DNA of 34,016 nt from JANNRA01 sp031401035. Its GTDB lineage: Bacteria > Desulfobacterota > Binatia > HRBIN30 > CADEER01. Both the position numbers and the translations under genes were made by a program. The stretch is from NCBI GenBank assembly GCA_031401035.1, contig JANNRA010000128.1, positions 1 through 34,016 on the forward strand. Reading direction: 5' to 3'. Shown piece after piece: positions 24,901 through 33,466 of the stretch (the stretch's first letter is position 1; every line of letters begins with the position of its first letter). The notes below the pieces were generated by a model. It was not told the origin of the DNA and searched no databases. It was given only the letters and a program-made list of their open reading frames with translations.

Positions 24901-25887
24901 TCAGGATCTCGCAGCGAGAATCCGCTCACGAACCTCTGCGTATACGGAGACCGGCATCCGCTCGAGCGCGGCACCGATCAGCTTCCTGAAAAACGTCTCC
25001 GGCCAAAGATCTACGGGTACCTTCGTCTGCTCCAAGTGCACCGATGCCAAGGTGCCGGCCCCGATCTGCGTGGAATCGTGGTAATCGGTCTCAAGGGGGT
25101 CGCCCTCATCCGAGGGCTCAGCTACCTTCGGATCGATGACGAGACCAGACGACTCCTCATTCGGACCACGTCCGACGATGGTCTCTTCCTGGACCTTGCC
25201 CTGGACACCGTCAAGGATCAGTAGGCACGCGCACTCGTAGACGTCAGCCTCGCCTGTGAGCTTGCGAAGCATGTCAATTGCGAACTCAAGGCTGGCATCA
25301 GGGATGTCGGCGCCCGCAATGAAGAGAAAACCCAGTGCGGCCAGGGGATGTCGTCCTCGCAGGTTTTTGGCATCGCCGTAGCCCTCTTCAAACCGATTTC
25401 GGAGGTTCTTCTGGTAGCTCGACAGCATCGTCTTCGTTGAAATGAGAACTTCGATTCCAGCGGGCCACGAGGCGATCAGGACATCACTCTGCTTCGAGTA
25501 GGCACGACCCATTACCTGTGCCTCGGCAGGAAGGGCCTTTCGGGCGCCCGACGATGAATACCTAGCTTCGACATCGCCCCGGAGCTTCTGGGTGAGGCCG
25601 TCCTCGACGAAGTTGCGTACGTCTCTTGGCATGACGCGTGGCTGCGTCCGGCGCGGCCAGACCTCGTCGGGATGAAATCCCGCTCGGCGAAGTTCCTCTG
25701 CTGCCCAAACATCTGCAGCTCCTGCGACCACACCGGACTGCTGCGAGGTACCAACGGCAACACCAAGGAGCGTCGCTAGGAGGCCAATATCGGACACGTA
25801 TGAGCCGTCGGCTTGCCACGGGTTCACCCACGGCTCGGCCGGAACGTATGGGTCGAAGCGATCGAGCTTTCCTGGCTTCTGCGCCAC
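24901..25887 (-). CDS. Restriction endonuclease, probable PD-(D/E)xK type
   Basis: The protein has 328 residues from a GTG at 25887, whose G is the last base of the methyltransferase TAG (1-base overlap, TAGTG). The open frame extends 93 codons further upstream, but that part lies within the methyltransferase and lacks family character. The start MAQKPGKLDRFDPYVPAEPWVNPW is natural. The nuclease core is seen in YSKQSDVLIASWPAGIEVLISTKTMLSSYQKNL, where an Asp is followed about 12 residues later by Glu...Ser-Thr-Lys. NRFEEGYGDAKNLRGRHPLAALGFLF follows. It probably cuts DNA lacking the partner's adenine methylation. The recognition sequence cannot be read from the gene. Confidence 0.75.
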   Translation of the reverse strand: MAQKPGKLDRFDPYVPAEPWVNPWQADGSYVSDIGLLATLLGVAVGTSQQSGVVAGAADVWAAEELRRAGFHPDEVWPRRTQPRVMPRDVRNFVEDGLTQKLRGDVEARYSSSGARKALPAEAQVMGRAYSKQSDVLIASWPAGIEVLISTKTMLSSYQKNLRNRFEEGYGDAKNLRGRHPLAALGFLFIAGADIPDASLEFAIDMLRKLTGEADVYECACLLILDGVQGKVQEETIVGRGPNEESSGLVIDPKVAEPSDEGDPLETDYHDSTQIGAGTLASVHLEQTKVPVDLWPETFFRKLIGAALERMPVSVYAEVRERILAARS

Positions 25888-27575
25888 TAGACTCGTCCTC
25901 TTGACCCGACGGAAGTCGCAACGTCCGGCAGGCCGTAAAGCCTTCGTGCCGCTGCGCTCGCTGCGTCTCGATCTCGCGCACCAAACGCTCGACGCAAGGC
26001 GGATTGCTCGCGCATACCGACAGACGAATGGTCGGGCACACGAATCCGACGAAGGTACTGGGCCTGGAACCGGTAGCACCCTCCTCGCATCTTGACGCAG
26101 TAGGTGGCGACGAATAGCTCGGCGATATCGGAGAGCAGCAGGCCGCCGAGCACCTCGAGATCCCACTGATCGGAAGTAACGAAGTAGAGCCCATGATGCG
26201 GGTAAGTCCGGCCCGGATCGAGCACAGGCTGGATGAACGCCTTGAGATCCGGGATGACGAGCTTCTCTCGCTCGAGAAGGCCAGGCTCGACCCGATCGAT
26301 GGTTCGATACCAGCGGTCCGGGTTGGTACGAGCCACGTGCCGGCCCTTTACCGAGGCGGTGCGTGATTCCAGGTACGCATTCAAGCGAGGGTACTCGGCG
26401 AGTTCCACGAGGCGGCCGTCACGCCAGGGATTCACGAGGTAGGTACCGGACCAGTTCGCCGCACCGTCGACGGTGTCCCGAGTCATGAGCAGCGGCAACA
26501 GCCGATCCGCCTCGACCAGGTTCGAGTCCTTCGTGAGGTACACATCATCCAACCCGGACGCGACGCCGATGCCGACACGGGTGCGCGTCTCCCGCGACTC
26601 CAGTAAGGGAAAACGCCGCTCCAAGTCCGCGACCAACGCTAGGTTGGCCGGGTCACCCGCGGGCCAAGACGAGCTCGCATCAAACCATGCAGGAAGCTTC
26701 GTCGCGCTCACTGCACCGGAACTGAATCGTTTACTTGGCGACCCTGCCCACTCCCGAAGTGCGCAAGCATCCTTCTCGCCGAATGACTTCCTCGCGGTCG
26801 CCACCATGGCCGTCGACTGCCCTGCTCGGCGGATGATCGTGACCGCCGGGTATGCCGAGACGGGCTCCTCGAACGCATCGACCTCGTGCATGCTCACCAC
26901 TGCGACGATGGCAAACTCGGCTGCGACGAGATCGCGGAGCCCTGCTCCGTACTGGTTGTGCATCCAGCGATCAGCCACGATGAACCCGAGGACACCCTCC
27001 GGTCGAAGCAATCGGAGCCCGGTTTCGATGAAGCCAACGAAGATGTCGCTCCGGCCACGCATGGTCGGGCAGGCTCTCCGGTAGGCCGCTCCACGTGCGG
27101 CTGGGACATTCTCGAGGCGGAGGTAGGGCGGGTTGCCGAGAACGAAGTCAACGCCGCCATCCACATGATCACTCAGCAGGAAGTCGCCGCAGCGAACCCA
27201 ATCCGTCGCGATCGAGGTTGCGGTGTCCTGGGCAACGCCGTCGTCCGTGAGCACCCTCACGACTGCCTTGCGGGCGAGTTCGGCGTTCACAGGAAGAAGG
27301 TCGAAGGCTCGCAACGCGCCACGGGCATCCGCCAGCGGGCGGCGGCGCTGACGGCACGATTCAGCGAGGCGCTCCACCATCGGGACCAAGAACGCGCCGG
27401 CGCCGCATGAGGGCTCAACGGCGGTCATAGTCGCGAGGTCCCGATCCGCGGTAAAACCGGCCAAATCGAGGATCAGCTCGACGACCCACCGACGAGTGAA
27501 CACCTCGCCGTGGTGGCCGGACTCGTCGATCTGTATTTCCTCCGTGAGCGCCTTTTCGCTCAAGCCGAAACTCAT
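25887..27575 (-). CDS. N6-adenine DNA methyltransferase of a type II restriction system
   Basis: The protein has 562 residues from the ATG at 27575; a GTG at 27608 would add 11. S-adenosylmethionine motif I is AVEPSCGAGAFLVP (about 53-66) and the catalytic motif IV is VLGNPPYLRLE (NPPY at 148-151). Motif I precedes motif IV and a long C-terminal target-recognition region follows (about 230-560), giving the gamma-type architecture of Eco57I-like/TaqI-like enzymes. It methylates adenine in the site cut by the next gene's product. It is the first gene of the defence operon. GC content is clearly lower than in flanking chromosomal genes. Confidence 0.88.
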   Translation of the reverse strand: MSFGLSEKALTEEIQIDESGHHGEVFTRRWVVELILDLAGFTADRDLATMTAVEPSCGAGAFLVPMVERLAESCRQRRRPLADARGALRAFDLLPVNAELARKAVVRVLTDDGVAQDTATSIATDWVRCGDFLLSDHVDGGVDFVLGNPPYLRLENVPAARGAAYRRACPTMRGRSDIFVGFIETGLRLLRPEGVLGFIVADRWMHNQYGAGLRDLVAAEFAIVAVVSMHEVDAFEEPVSAYPAVTIIRRAGQSTAMVATARKSFGEKDACALREWAGSPSKRFSSGAVSATKLPAWFDASSSWPAGDPANLALVADLERRFPLLESRETRTRVGIGVASGLDDVYLTKDSNLVEADRLLPLLMTRDTVDGAANWSGTYLVNPWRDGRLVELAEYPRLNAYLESRTASVKGRHVARTNPDRWYRTIDRVEPGLLEREKLVIPDLKAFIQPVLDPGRTYPHHGLYFVTSDQWDLEVLGGLLLSDIAELFVATYCVKMRGGCYRFQAQYLRRIRVPDHSSVGMREQSALRRAFGARDRDAASAAARRLYGLPDVATSVGSRGRV

Positions 27576-27608
27576 CTGCCGACCCGATGACAGGCGAGGC
27601 GGGCTCAC

Positions 27609-28092
27609 GGCGGTGTTCCCCTGAAACTAGTCCGCGCGGCCGATACCCCGGTGAACCGCTGTCTCGCAGCCAGGCCATGATTCAGCCTGAGACGTGGCTG
27701 GCGCAGCGATGAAATTGACGACCCGTTTTTGGCCGAACTGTAAACGTAGCGCGTGTCATGCATTCGTGGACCAGGTCCGGCGAGCTTCACTTGCTGCGGA
27801 TGACATGTACTAGCGCCCAATTCGATGTAATGCCGAACCATACAACATAGGGTGGGTGTCCGACTACCCGCGGGAGACGCCACCTCCCCGTGCCGTAACC
27901 GGCTGTTTCCCTCATGCGGGGCCCATAGCGGGGCGCGGCGGACCCGAGCAAGCGCGCGCCGCGCTGCCGCACGACGTACGGGTGCAATGCCGGTGCGCAA
28001 GCGAAGAGGGCGATGGCAACACGCGTCGCAGATAGCCCCCACAAGCTCGATGCAAGGTCCCGGCCTCACTCGGCTGTCCTGATGCTGTCGCG
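27609..28092. other. Intergenic stretch at right edge of island
   Basis: These 484 bases lie between the methyltransferase start and the truncated Svf1-like copy. The composition is balanced up to about 27880, then very GC-rich. The promoter of the defence operon should lie near 27580-27700, but no boxes could be assigned. No gene, tRNA or integrase site was recognised. Confidence 0.45.
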
Positions 28093-28948
28093 CACCAACG
28101 AGGGGCCGGGCGTGCACACGGCTGCTGCCGTCGGCCACCTCGTCGCGCCCACCGGCGAGGTGACGCCGATCAAGTACGGCCGCACGCGCGAGGACTGGCT
28201 GCTCAGCCGCGACCGGACGCGCTTGAAGATCGCCTCGGCGGTGCTCGATCTCGGCGATCCGCGCTGGCGGGTCGAGTTCGACAGCGACCGCAATGGATTC
28301 AAGGTCCTGCTCCAACTGACCGGCGCGGCGGCGCCGCTGGCGAGCGCGCCGCTGCCGGGCGCCTACTGGGTCGCGGTGCTGCCGCCGACGCCGGTGCGCG
28401 GCACGCTGTGGCTGCGCGGCATGGACGTGCCGCTGCCGGTCGAGGGCACCATGGCGATGACGCACACGCGCATGGAGCGCCCCGAGGTCGATCTGCTGCG
28501 GCGACGCGCCGAGCTGTTCGCCGCGCAGGGCGAGGTCGGCCTCTACCTGTCCGAGCTGACCTTCGCCGACGGCCGACGGCGCGGCACGCTGATCGTGCGC
28601 GATGCCGAACGGGTGCTGTATCGGTCCGACGACCTACCGGTGACCGTCGACGAGCCGCCGACGCAGCCGGGCGATGCCCGCTATCCCGTGCCGGCACACT
28701 GGCTGGTCGATGGTCCCGTCGCGCGGGCCGACGTGCGTCTCGGTCGCGAATGGCTGCGCTGGGAGCCGCTCGACATCGTTCCGCAGCCGTTCCGATTCCT
28801 GCTCGGGCTGCGCGCCGCGCCGCAGCTCGTCTGGGCCGATGCCGAGTTCACACTCGGCCTGGCGGCGGGCGCCGGCGGCGCCCCCCTGCAGACGGCCGGT
28901 CGCGGCGTCGCCCTGGTCGCCTTCTCGCGCCCGCTTCCGGCGCCGTGA
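28082..28948 (+). pseudogene. 5'-truncated second copy of the Svf1/CrtC-like gene
   Basis: From TNEGPGVHTAAAVGHL to the final RPLPAP the frame is intact and about 85% identical in protein to the gene at 20528-21571. It lacks the first about 63 codons, including the signal peptide and the EYWDVAAQFASG region. The frame is open upstream to 28013, but that part (MATRVADSPHKLDARS...) has no relation to the parent N-terminus. The ATG at 28082 would start just before the homology. Without a signal peptide it could not reach the periplasm, so it is probably a remnant. The well-kept frame means either recent truncation or residual expression. Confidence 0.7.
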
Positions 28949-28979
28949 ACTCCGTCGCCCGCGGGGCGGACCGGGTCGG
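28093..28979 (+). repeat. Right 887-bp direct repeat flanking the defence island
   Basis: It matches 20716-21602 in the same orientation and ends in the same CGGACCGGGTCGG. The left edge of similarity falls inside coding sequence at CACCAA. Confidence 0.85.
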
Positions 28980-29157
28980 GGTCGACCGCGGTGTGCGCCG
29001 GGCGATCCGCGTCAGCGCGAGCTGAAATCTACCCAGCCAAGCGGGTGATGCGGCCGCCGCTGCCGATACCGAGCCAGACGTCCTCGCTCTCGAAGGCGCC
29101 ACCGCGGTGCGGCGCGGGTAGGTACGCGCGACGGCCAGCCAGAGCCCCTGCGGCGCG

Positions 29158-30225
29158 TCAGCGACCGGCGTGGCGCCAGAGCAGCAGCAGCATGATGGCC
29201 AGCGCCAGCGCGGCAGGCGTCAGGGCGGTCACGGCCGCCGGAAACGCCGAGACCAACCCGAGGCCGGTGAAGATCTGCTGGAACATCTGGAACCCGAGCC
29301 CGACCAGCGCGCCGGCGACGACGCGTTCGCCGACGCGCAACGTACGTTGGCCGCTGACGACGATCGGCACCGCCAGCAAGACCATGACGACCGCGTAGAA
29401 CGGCGCGCTGACCTTGCGCCAGAAGGCCACCTCGTAGCTGAGCGGGTTCTGGCGCTGCCGCCGCAGGGTCTGGATGGTCTGCTGCAGCTCGGCGATCGAA
29501 ATGTCTTCCGGACGCAGCCACGTGGTCTCGAGCCGGCGCGGATCGACGGGCACCTCCCAGGCTTGCTCGTCCAGCTGCCGCACCGCGACGCCGCTCTCGC
29601 CGAGCACGCTCTCATGCACATCGCTGAGCACCCAGCCGTCGGCGCGGAGCGTCGCGGCGCGAGCGAAGGTGATACGGCGCAGATCTCGCCCGTCGAAGTC
29701 GTAGATCGAGACGTCGACCAGCGATCCGTCCGGATGCACGAGCCCGATGTTGACGAAGCGGTCCTGGTCGCGCACCCACATCCCCGTCAGGGTTGGCACC
29801 AGCCGGTAGTCGGTAAGGGCGAGCGCCCGCTGGCGGTGCGCCTGTTGGCTGAGCGGTCCGCCGACGAGCTCGGCGACGCCGGCCCCGCCAGCCGCGATCA
29901 GCAGCGCCGGGAGAAGCACGGCGCGCAGCACGCGCCACAGCGACACGCCGGCCGCCTGCATCGCGACGAGCTCGTTGTGGCTCTGTAACTGGCCCAACCC
30001 CATCACCGCCCCGAGCAGGGCCGCCGCCGGCAACAGGCGGCAGGCCTCCGCCGGGCCGGTGCGGAGAATGAAGTTGAGCGCCTGCGCGACGCCGTAGGTC
30101 GCGGTGTCGGCGAGGCGCAGCTCCTCGGTCAGGTTGATGACCGTGAAGACGGCCAGCAGCGCCGCCAGCGCGAAGGCGAACTGGCGCAGCAGCGTCACGC
30201 CGATGTAGCGGTCGAGCAGGGACAT
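29158..30225 (-). CDS. lptG: LPS export permease LptG
   Basis: This is an inner-membrane permease subunit of the LptB2FGC transporter that extracts lipopolysaccharide-type lipids. It has 355 residues from the ATG at 30225; a GTG immediately before it is also in frame. YjgP/YjgQ topology is clear. The first helix lies in LLDRYIGVTLLRQFAFALAALLAVFTVINLTEEL, followed by helices around 55-75 and 100-125. A periplasmic beta-jellyroll (about 140-265) comes next, then three C-terminal helices (from KVSAPFYAVVMVLLAVPIVV). LLPAAALLGAVMGLGQLQSHNELVAMQAAGVS is the conserved coupling region. It starts seven bases after the lptF stop. The Leu-Leu-Asp-Arg-Tyr start is LptG-like. Confidence 0.9.
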   Translation of the reverse strand: MSLLDRYIGVTLLRQFAFALAALLAVFTVINLTEELRLADTATYGVAQALNFILRTGPAEACRLLPAAALLGAVMGLGQLQSHNELVAMQAAGVSLWRVLRAVLLPALLIAAGGAGVAELVGGPLSQQAHRQRALALTDYRLVPTLTGMWVRDQDRFVNIGLVHPDGSLVDVSIYDFDGRDLRRITFARAATLRADGWVLSDVHESVLGESGVAVRQLDEQAWEVPVDPRRLETTWLRPEDISIAELQQTIQTLRRQRQNPLSYEVAFWRKVSAPFYAVVMVLLAVPIVVSGQRTLRVGERVVAGALVGLGFQMFQQIFTGLGLVSAFPAAVTALTPAALALAIMLLLLWRHAGR

Positions 30226-30232
30226 CACGTCG

Positions 30233-31357
30233 TCACGGCACCGCGACGGGGCGCGGCGCGCGGCGGCGCAGCGCCCACCAGCGCGCCGCGATCGCCGGCT
30301 GAAAGTACAGCGCCAGGGCGGTCACCAGGCACCCGCCGTGGATCAGCCACAGCCCGGGCAGTGCCGGCAAGACGCCGTCGGCGACCCAGTTCCGCGCGGT
30401 GCCGAGCAGCGTCCGATAGGCGAGGTAGAGGAGCAGCGCGAGCAGGATCTTGGCGGCGCGGCCGCGTCGCAGGTCGGTACGGCTGAGCGGAATCGCCAGC
30501 AGGCCGAGCAGCACCGTCGACACCGGCATCGCGCCGCGCCATTGCAACTCGGCCGCGGCCTGCGCGTCGTCCGCGGCGAGGAGCCCCCAGATGGAGACGG
30601 TCTTCTCCGGACCCAGGTCCGATTCGATCGGCGGCAGCGGCACGCGCAGGGTAAGGGTCTCGTAGCGCGTGATGGCGCGCGGCTCGCCGTTCGGATGCAG
30701 GTCATACTGCACGCCGTCGAGCAGCTGGAGAAAGCGAACCCCCGCGGCCTGGTCGCGCTGTTCGACGGCGCGCCGCGCCCAGAACACCGTCAGCTCCTCG
30801 CCCGCCCGTCGCTGCACGAAGACGTTCTCGAGATAGCGGGGATCGTCGACGGCGCGCGCGTCGGCAAACAACACCTCCTGCGAATGCGGATCCGTGTCGG
30901 TGGTGAAGAAGAACCCCGGCGTGACGTTGTCGAGTCCGGATTGCGCGATGGCGCGGTCGCGCACCTGGTTGAACAGCCCCGCCGCCCAGGGCCGGCCGAC
31001 GAAGGAGAGCACGGCGACCGCGGCGGCGGCGCCGGCGGCGAACAGCAGGACGGCGCGGACGATCCGCGCCGGGGACACGCCGCATGCCTGCAGCGCCAGC
31101 AGCTCGCTGTCGCGTGCCAGCCGGCTCAGGCCGAGCAGGACGCCGAGATAGACGACGGCCGGCAGCAGCGAGGGCAACGCCATCAGTGTGCGCAGCGACA
31201 ACAGTTGCGCCACCACGCGCAGCGGCAGGGAGCCGACCGCGGCGTCGCCGAGCAGACTGCTGAGACGCGTGATCAGGAAAATGCCGAGTACCAGCAGAAA
31301 GCCGGCCAGGGCATGCATCGCGACCTCGCGGATGACGGAGCGGGTTACAACGCTCAC
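30233..31357 (-). CDS. lptF: LPS export permease LptF
   Basis: The protein has 374 residues from a GTG at 31357 and is the partner of LptG. The first helix is in MHALAGFLLVLGIFLITRLSSLLG. The coupling region LPSLLPAVVYLGVLLGLSRLARDSELLALQACGVSPARI has the E-L-x-A-L-x-A-x-G-V-S motif of the family. The periplasmic part (about 130-265) includes VLFADARAVDD. The last three helices start near RGAMPVSTVLLGLLAIPLSRTDLRRGRAAKIL. Together with LptB and LptC (not in the window) it drives LPS from the inner membrane. It lies 79 bases after the CDP-alcohol transferase gene and precedes lptG. Confidence 0.9.
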   Translation of the reverse strand: MSVVTRSVIREVAMHALAGFLLVLGIFLITRLSSLLGDAAVGSLPLRVVAQLLSLRTLMALPSLLPAVVYLGVLLGLSRLARDSELLALQACGVSPARIVRAVLLFAAGAAAAVAVLSFVGRPWAAGLFNQVRDRAIAQSGLDNVTPGFFFTTDTDPHSQEVLFADARAVDDPRYLENVFVQRRAGEELTVFWARRAVEQRDQAAGVRFLQLLDGVQYDLHPNGEPRAITRYETLTLRVPLPPIESDLGPEKTVSIWGLLAADDAQAAAELQWRGAMPVSTVLLGLLAIPLSRTDLRRGRAAKILLALLLYLAYRTLLGTARNWVADGVLPALPGLWLIHGGCLVTALALYFQPAIAARWWALRRRAPRPVAVP

Positions 31358-31436
31358 CGGCGCACCGGATCGCGGACCCGCGGCGGTGCCGGGGTCTGCA
31401 TCAACGGAGCCAGGCGGGTCGCGTCGACATGTCGCC

Positions 31437-32669
31437 TCAGGGCAGGAGCTGCGCCGGTGTGCCGCCGGCGGCGACGAACGGCCGCGCGTATGCCGGCGGC
31501 GACGTCGCGTCGCGGTCGACCATCGCCAACCACGACTGCAGGGGCCCGCCGCGCACGCGCACCCAGGCCGCCTGCAGCAGCCGCACGGCGAGGAACACGG
31601 TCGACGCGACGGTCCAGTACGCGACCGCCGTCAGCCCCAGCTGGTGCGCATTGGCCAGCGCCGCCGCGGTCAGCAGCAGCAGGTTCGGATTGCGCCGCGC
31701 GGTGATCAACCGCCCGTAGGAATCCAGCGGACGCCAGGTGAACATCGAGAAGCCGGCCAATCCGTACTGGAAGGCGCTCTCGATCAGCCGGCCGACGATG
31801 TAGCCGGCGAGGATGGCGAGCAGTTGCGGCGCCAGCGTCCACAGATGGGCGAGGTCGCCGCCGACGCCGTAGGCCCAGGCGAGGTACCAGAGCGGGGGGT
31901 GTACGACGTCGATGATGTGGTCGAAGAGATGGCCGAACTGCGTCGAGGTGACGGTGACCCGCGCCAGCTTGCCGTCGACGGTGTCGAGGAAGGTCATGAC
32001 CCAACCCGCCAGCAGACCGGCGCCGAACTGCCCGCGCGCGAAGAGCGCCATCGCCGCCAGGGTCAGCACCAGGCTCATCGCCGTGACGGCGTTCGGGCTG
32101 ATGCCGCGACGTGCGCAGCAACGGGTCGCGGCGCGCGCCGGCGCCGGCCACACCCATTTGGTGACCAGGTCGGTGACGCCCTTGTACGATCCGTCGAAGA
32201 GATGGCGCTCGAGTGCCGCGGCGTTGGTCGCCCGCACCGGCAACAGCAGCGGCGGCGCCGACTTCAGCAGCGCGGCGACGAAGGCGGGCGACAGCGTCGC
32301 CGGCGTCGCCAGCGAGACATCGGCGAGCGTGTCCGGCGCCGCCGCGCCCTCCAGCACGGCGCGCGCCGGCACCGCCGCCGCGGCGGCCACGTGCGCCGCC
32401 ACCGGGATGCTCGACGCGTCGTCCGCGACGGCGAGCAGCAGCGTGCCGGGCCGGCCGGCCAGGTCGCGTAGCGTCCGCTCCTCGAACAGGTAGTCGGCGC
32501 GGGCGAGCAGCACCCAGCCCGTCGGCGGAAACACCATGCTGTCGGCGATGCCGAGACCGACGGCGCGCGCCTGTCGGCGCAGGCGCTCGCCGCCATCGAG
32601 GCCCCAGAGGCGGACGGCGCTGCGGCCGACGATGCAGGCAATCGGTGCGGTCGCCGGCGTCGACGCCAT
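31437..32669 (-). CDS. CDP-alcohol phosphatidyltransferase with extra N-terminal domain
   Basis: The protein has 410 residues. The start at 32669 overlaps the upstream TGA (TGATG), and an ATG at 32681 is the alternative. The C-terminal half is an integral-membrane CDP-alcohol phosphatidyltransferase with the complete active site D-x2-D-G-x2-A-R-x8-G-x3-D-x3-D (LDTVDGKLAR...GHLFDHIID, about 229-254). The N-terminal about 180 residues (ACIVGRSAVRLWGLDGGERLRRQARAVG...) look like a degenerate nucleotidyltransferase domain, as in fused inositol-phosphate cytidylyltransferase/transferase enzymes. However, the NTP-binding GxGxR loop is absent. It joins a phosphorylated alcohol to a lipid or alcohol acceptor, but the pair of substrates cannot be told. 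A phosphoinositol- or phosphoglycerol-type headgroup is possible. Confidence 0.85.
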   Translation of the reverse strand: MASTPATAPIACIVGRSAVRLWGLDGGERLRRQARAVGLGIADSMVFPPTGWVLLARADYLFEERTLRDLAGRPGTLLLAVADDASSIPVAAHVAAAAAVPARAVLEGAAAPDTLADVSLATPATLSPAFVAALLKSAPPLLLPVRATNAAALERHLFDGSYKGVTDLVTKWVWPAPARAATRCCARRGISPNAVTAMSLVLTLAAMALFARGQFGAGLLAGWVMTFLDTVDGKLARVTVTSTQFGHLFDHIIDVVHPPLWYLAWAYGVGGDLAHLWTLAPQLLAILAGYIVGRLIESAFQYGLAGFSMFTWRPLDSYGRLITARRNPNLLLLTAAALANAHQLGLTAVAYWTVASTVFLAVRLLQAAWVRVRGGPLQSWLAMVDRDATSPPAYARPFVAAGGTPAQLLP

Positions 32670-33466
32670 CACGTCCGGCATCCACTGCGGCCGGCGCGCC
32701 CGGCCGCAGCCGGCCGCGCCCAGGGGGCGTCGACGCGGCGCCAGGCCGGTGCCGCGTGCGGGTCGAAGACGAAGACCAGCGGCACGCCGGTGTGGACGCG
32801 CAGCTTGTACATGTCCCGCTCGCGGCGCGGTGCGAGCAACGTCGCCAGCGCGCGCAGCGTGTTCTTGTGCGACACGACGAGGATCCGGCCGCCGCGCGCG
32901 ACCTCGGGCGAAATGCGCTCCGTCCAGTAGGGCGTCAGGCGCGCCAGCGTGTCGGCATAGCTCTCCGCCCGCGGCAGCTCGTCGGCGGGCACCTCCGCGT
33001 AGCGCGGGTCGCGGCCGGGAAAGCGCGGGTCGCTCGGGTCGAGCGCCGGCGGGCGGCCGGCGAAGCGATAGCGGCAGCGCAACACCGCGCGCAGTCCGTG
33101 CTGGCGCAGCGCCGGCCAGGTGGAGAGGCCCTGCAGGGCGCCGTAGTGGCGTTCGTTGAGACGCCAGCTGCGCTCGACCGGGATGTCATCGAGAGCGAGC
33201 CCGTGCAGGACGATCGCCGCCGTCCGCGTCGCGCGCGTCAGCACCGAGGTGAAGCAGCGGTCGAACGCGTAGCCCTGCGCGCGCAGGTGCTGGGCAGCGC
33301 GCGCGGCCTCCGCCTCGCCCGCCGCGCTCAGGTCGACGTCCGCCCAGCCGGTGAAGCGGCCGTCGCGATTCCACTCGCTCTCGCCGTGCCGCAGCAGCAC
33401 GAGAACGCCGCCGCCGGGAGCGGCACCGGCCGGAACATCGACGGCGCGCACGGACACGCTCAGCAC
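32669..33466 (-). CDS. gpmA: 2,3-bisphosphoglycerate-dependent phosphoglycerate mutase
   Basis: The protein has about 265 residues and interconverts 3- and 2-phosphoglycerate. The phospho-histidine site LVLLRHGESEWNRDGRFTGWADVDLS is intact. SFTSVL-like RCFTSVLTRATRTA, SWRLNERHYGALQGL and the second catalytic histidine in VVSHKNTLRALATLL follow, then TGVPLVFVFD. Family members usually have HGN after the second His; here it is HKN. GTG starts at 33466, 33457 and 33451 are all possible. The first overlaps the ELM1-like gene's stop and is used here. Its place between an ELM1-like protein and a CDP-alcohol transferase, rather than with glycolytic genes, is unusual. Confidence 0.88.
   Translation of the reverse strand: MLSVSVRAVDVPAGAAPGGGVLVLLRHGESEWNRDGRFTGWADVDLSAAGEAEAARAAQHLRAQGYAFDRCFTSVLTRATRTAAIVLHGLALDDIPVERSWRLNERHYGALQGLSTWPALRQHGLRAVLRCRYRFAGRPPALDPSDPRFPGRDPRYAEVPADELPRAESYADTLARLTPYWTERISPEVARGGRILVVSHKNTLRALATLLAPRRERDMYKLRVHTGVPLVFVFDPHAAPAWRRVDAPWARPAAAGRAGRSGCRT

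Noticed and set aside
21603..28092. Search for integrase, tRNA or short attachment repeats at island edges
   Set aside because: No integrase gene, tRNA or short att-like repeat was seen. The long direct repeats explain the borders better.
29029..29157. In-frame open extension after the lptG stop (about 42 codons, ending at 29029)
   Set aside because: The reading after the TGA looks protein-like but is short. LptG already ends at the usual place after its last helix, and in DNA this GC-rich such a run is expected by chance.
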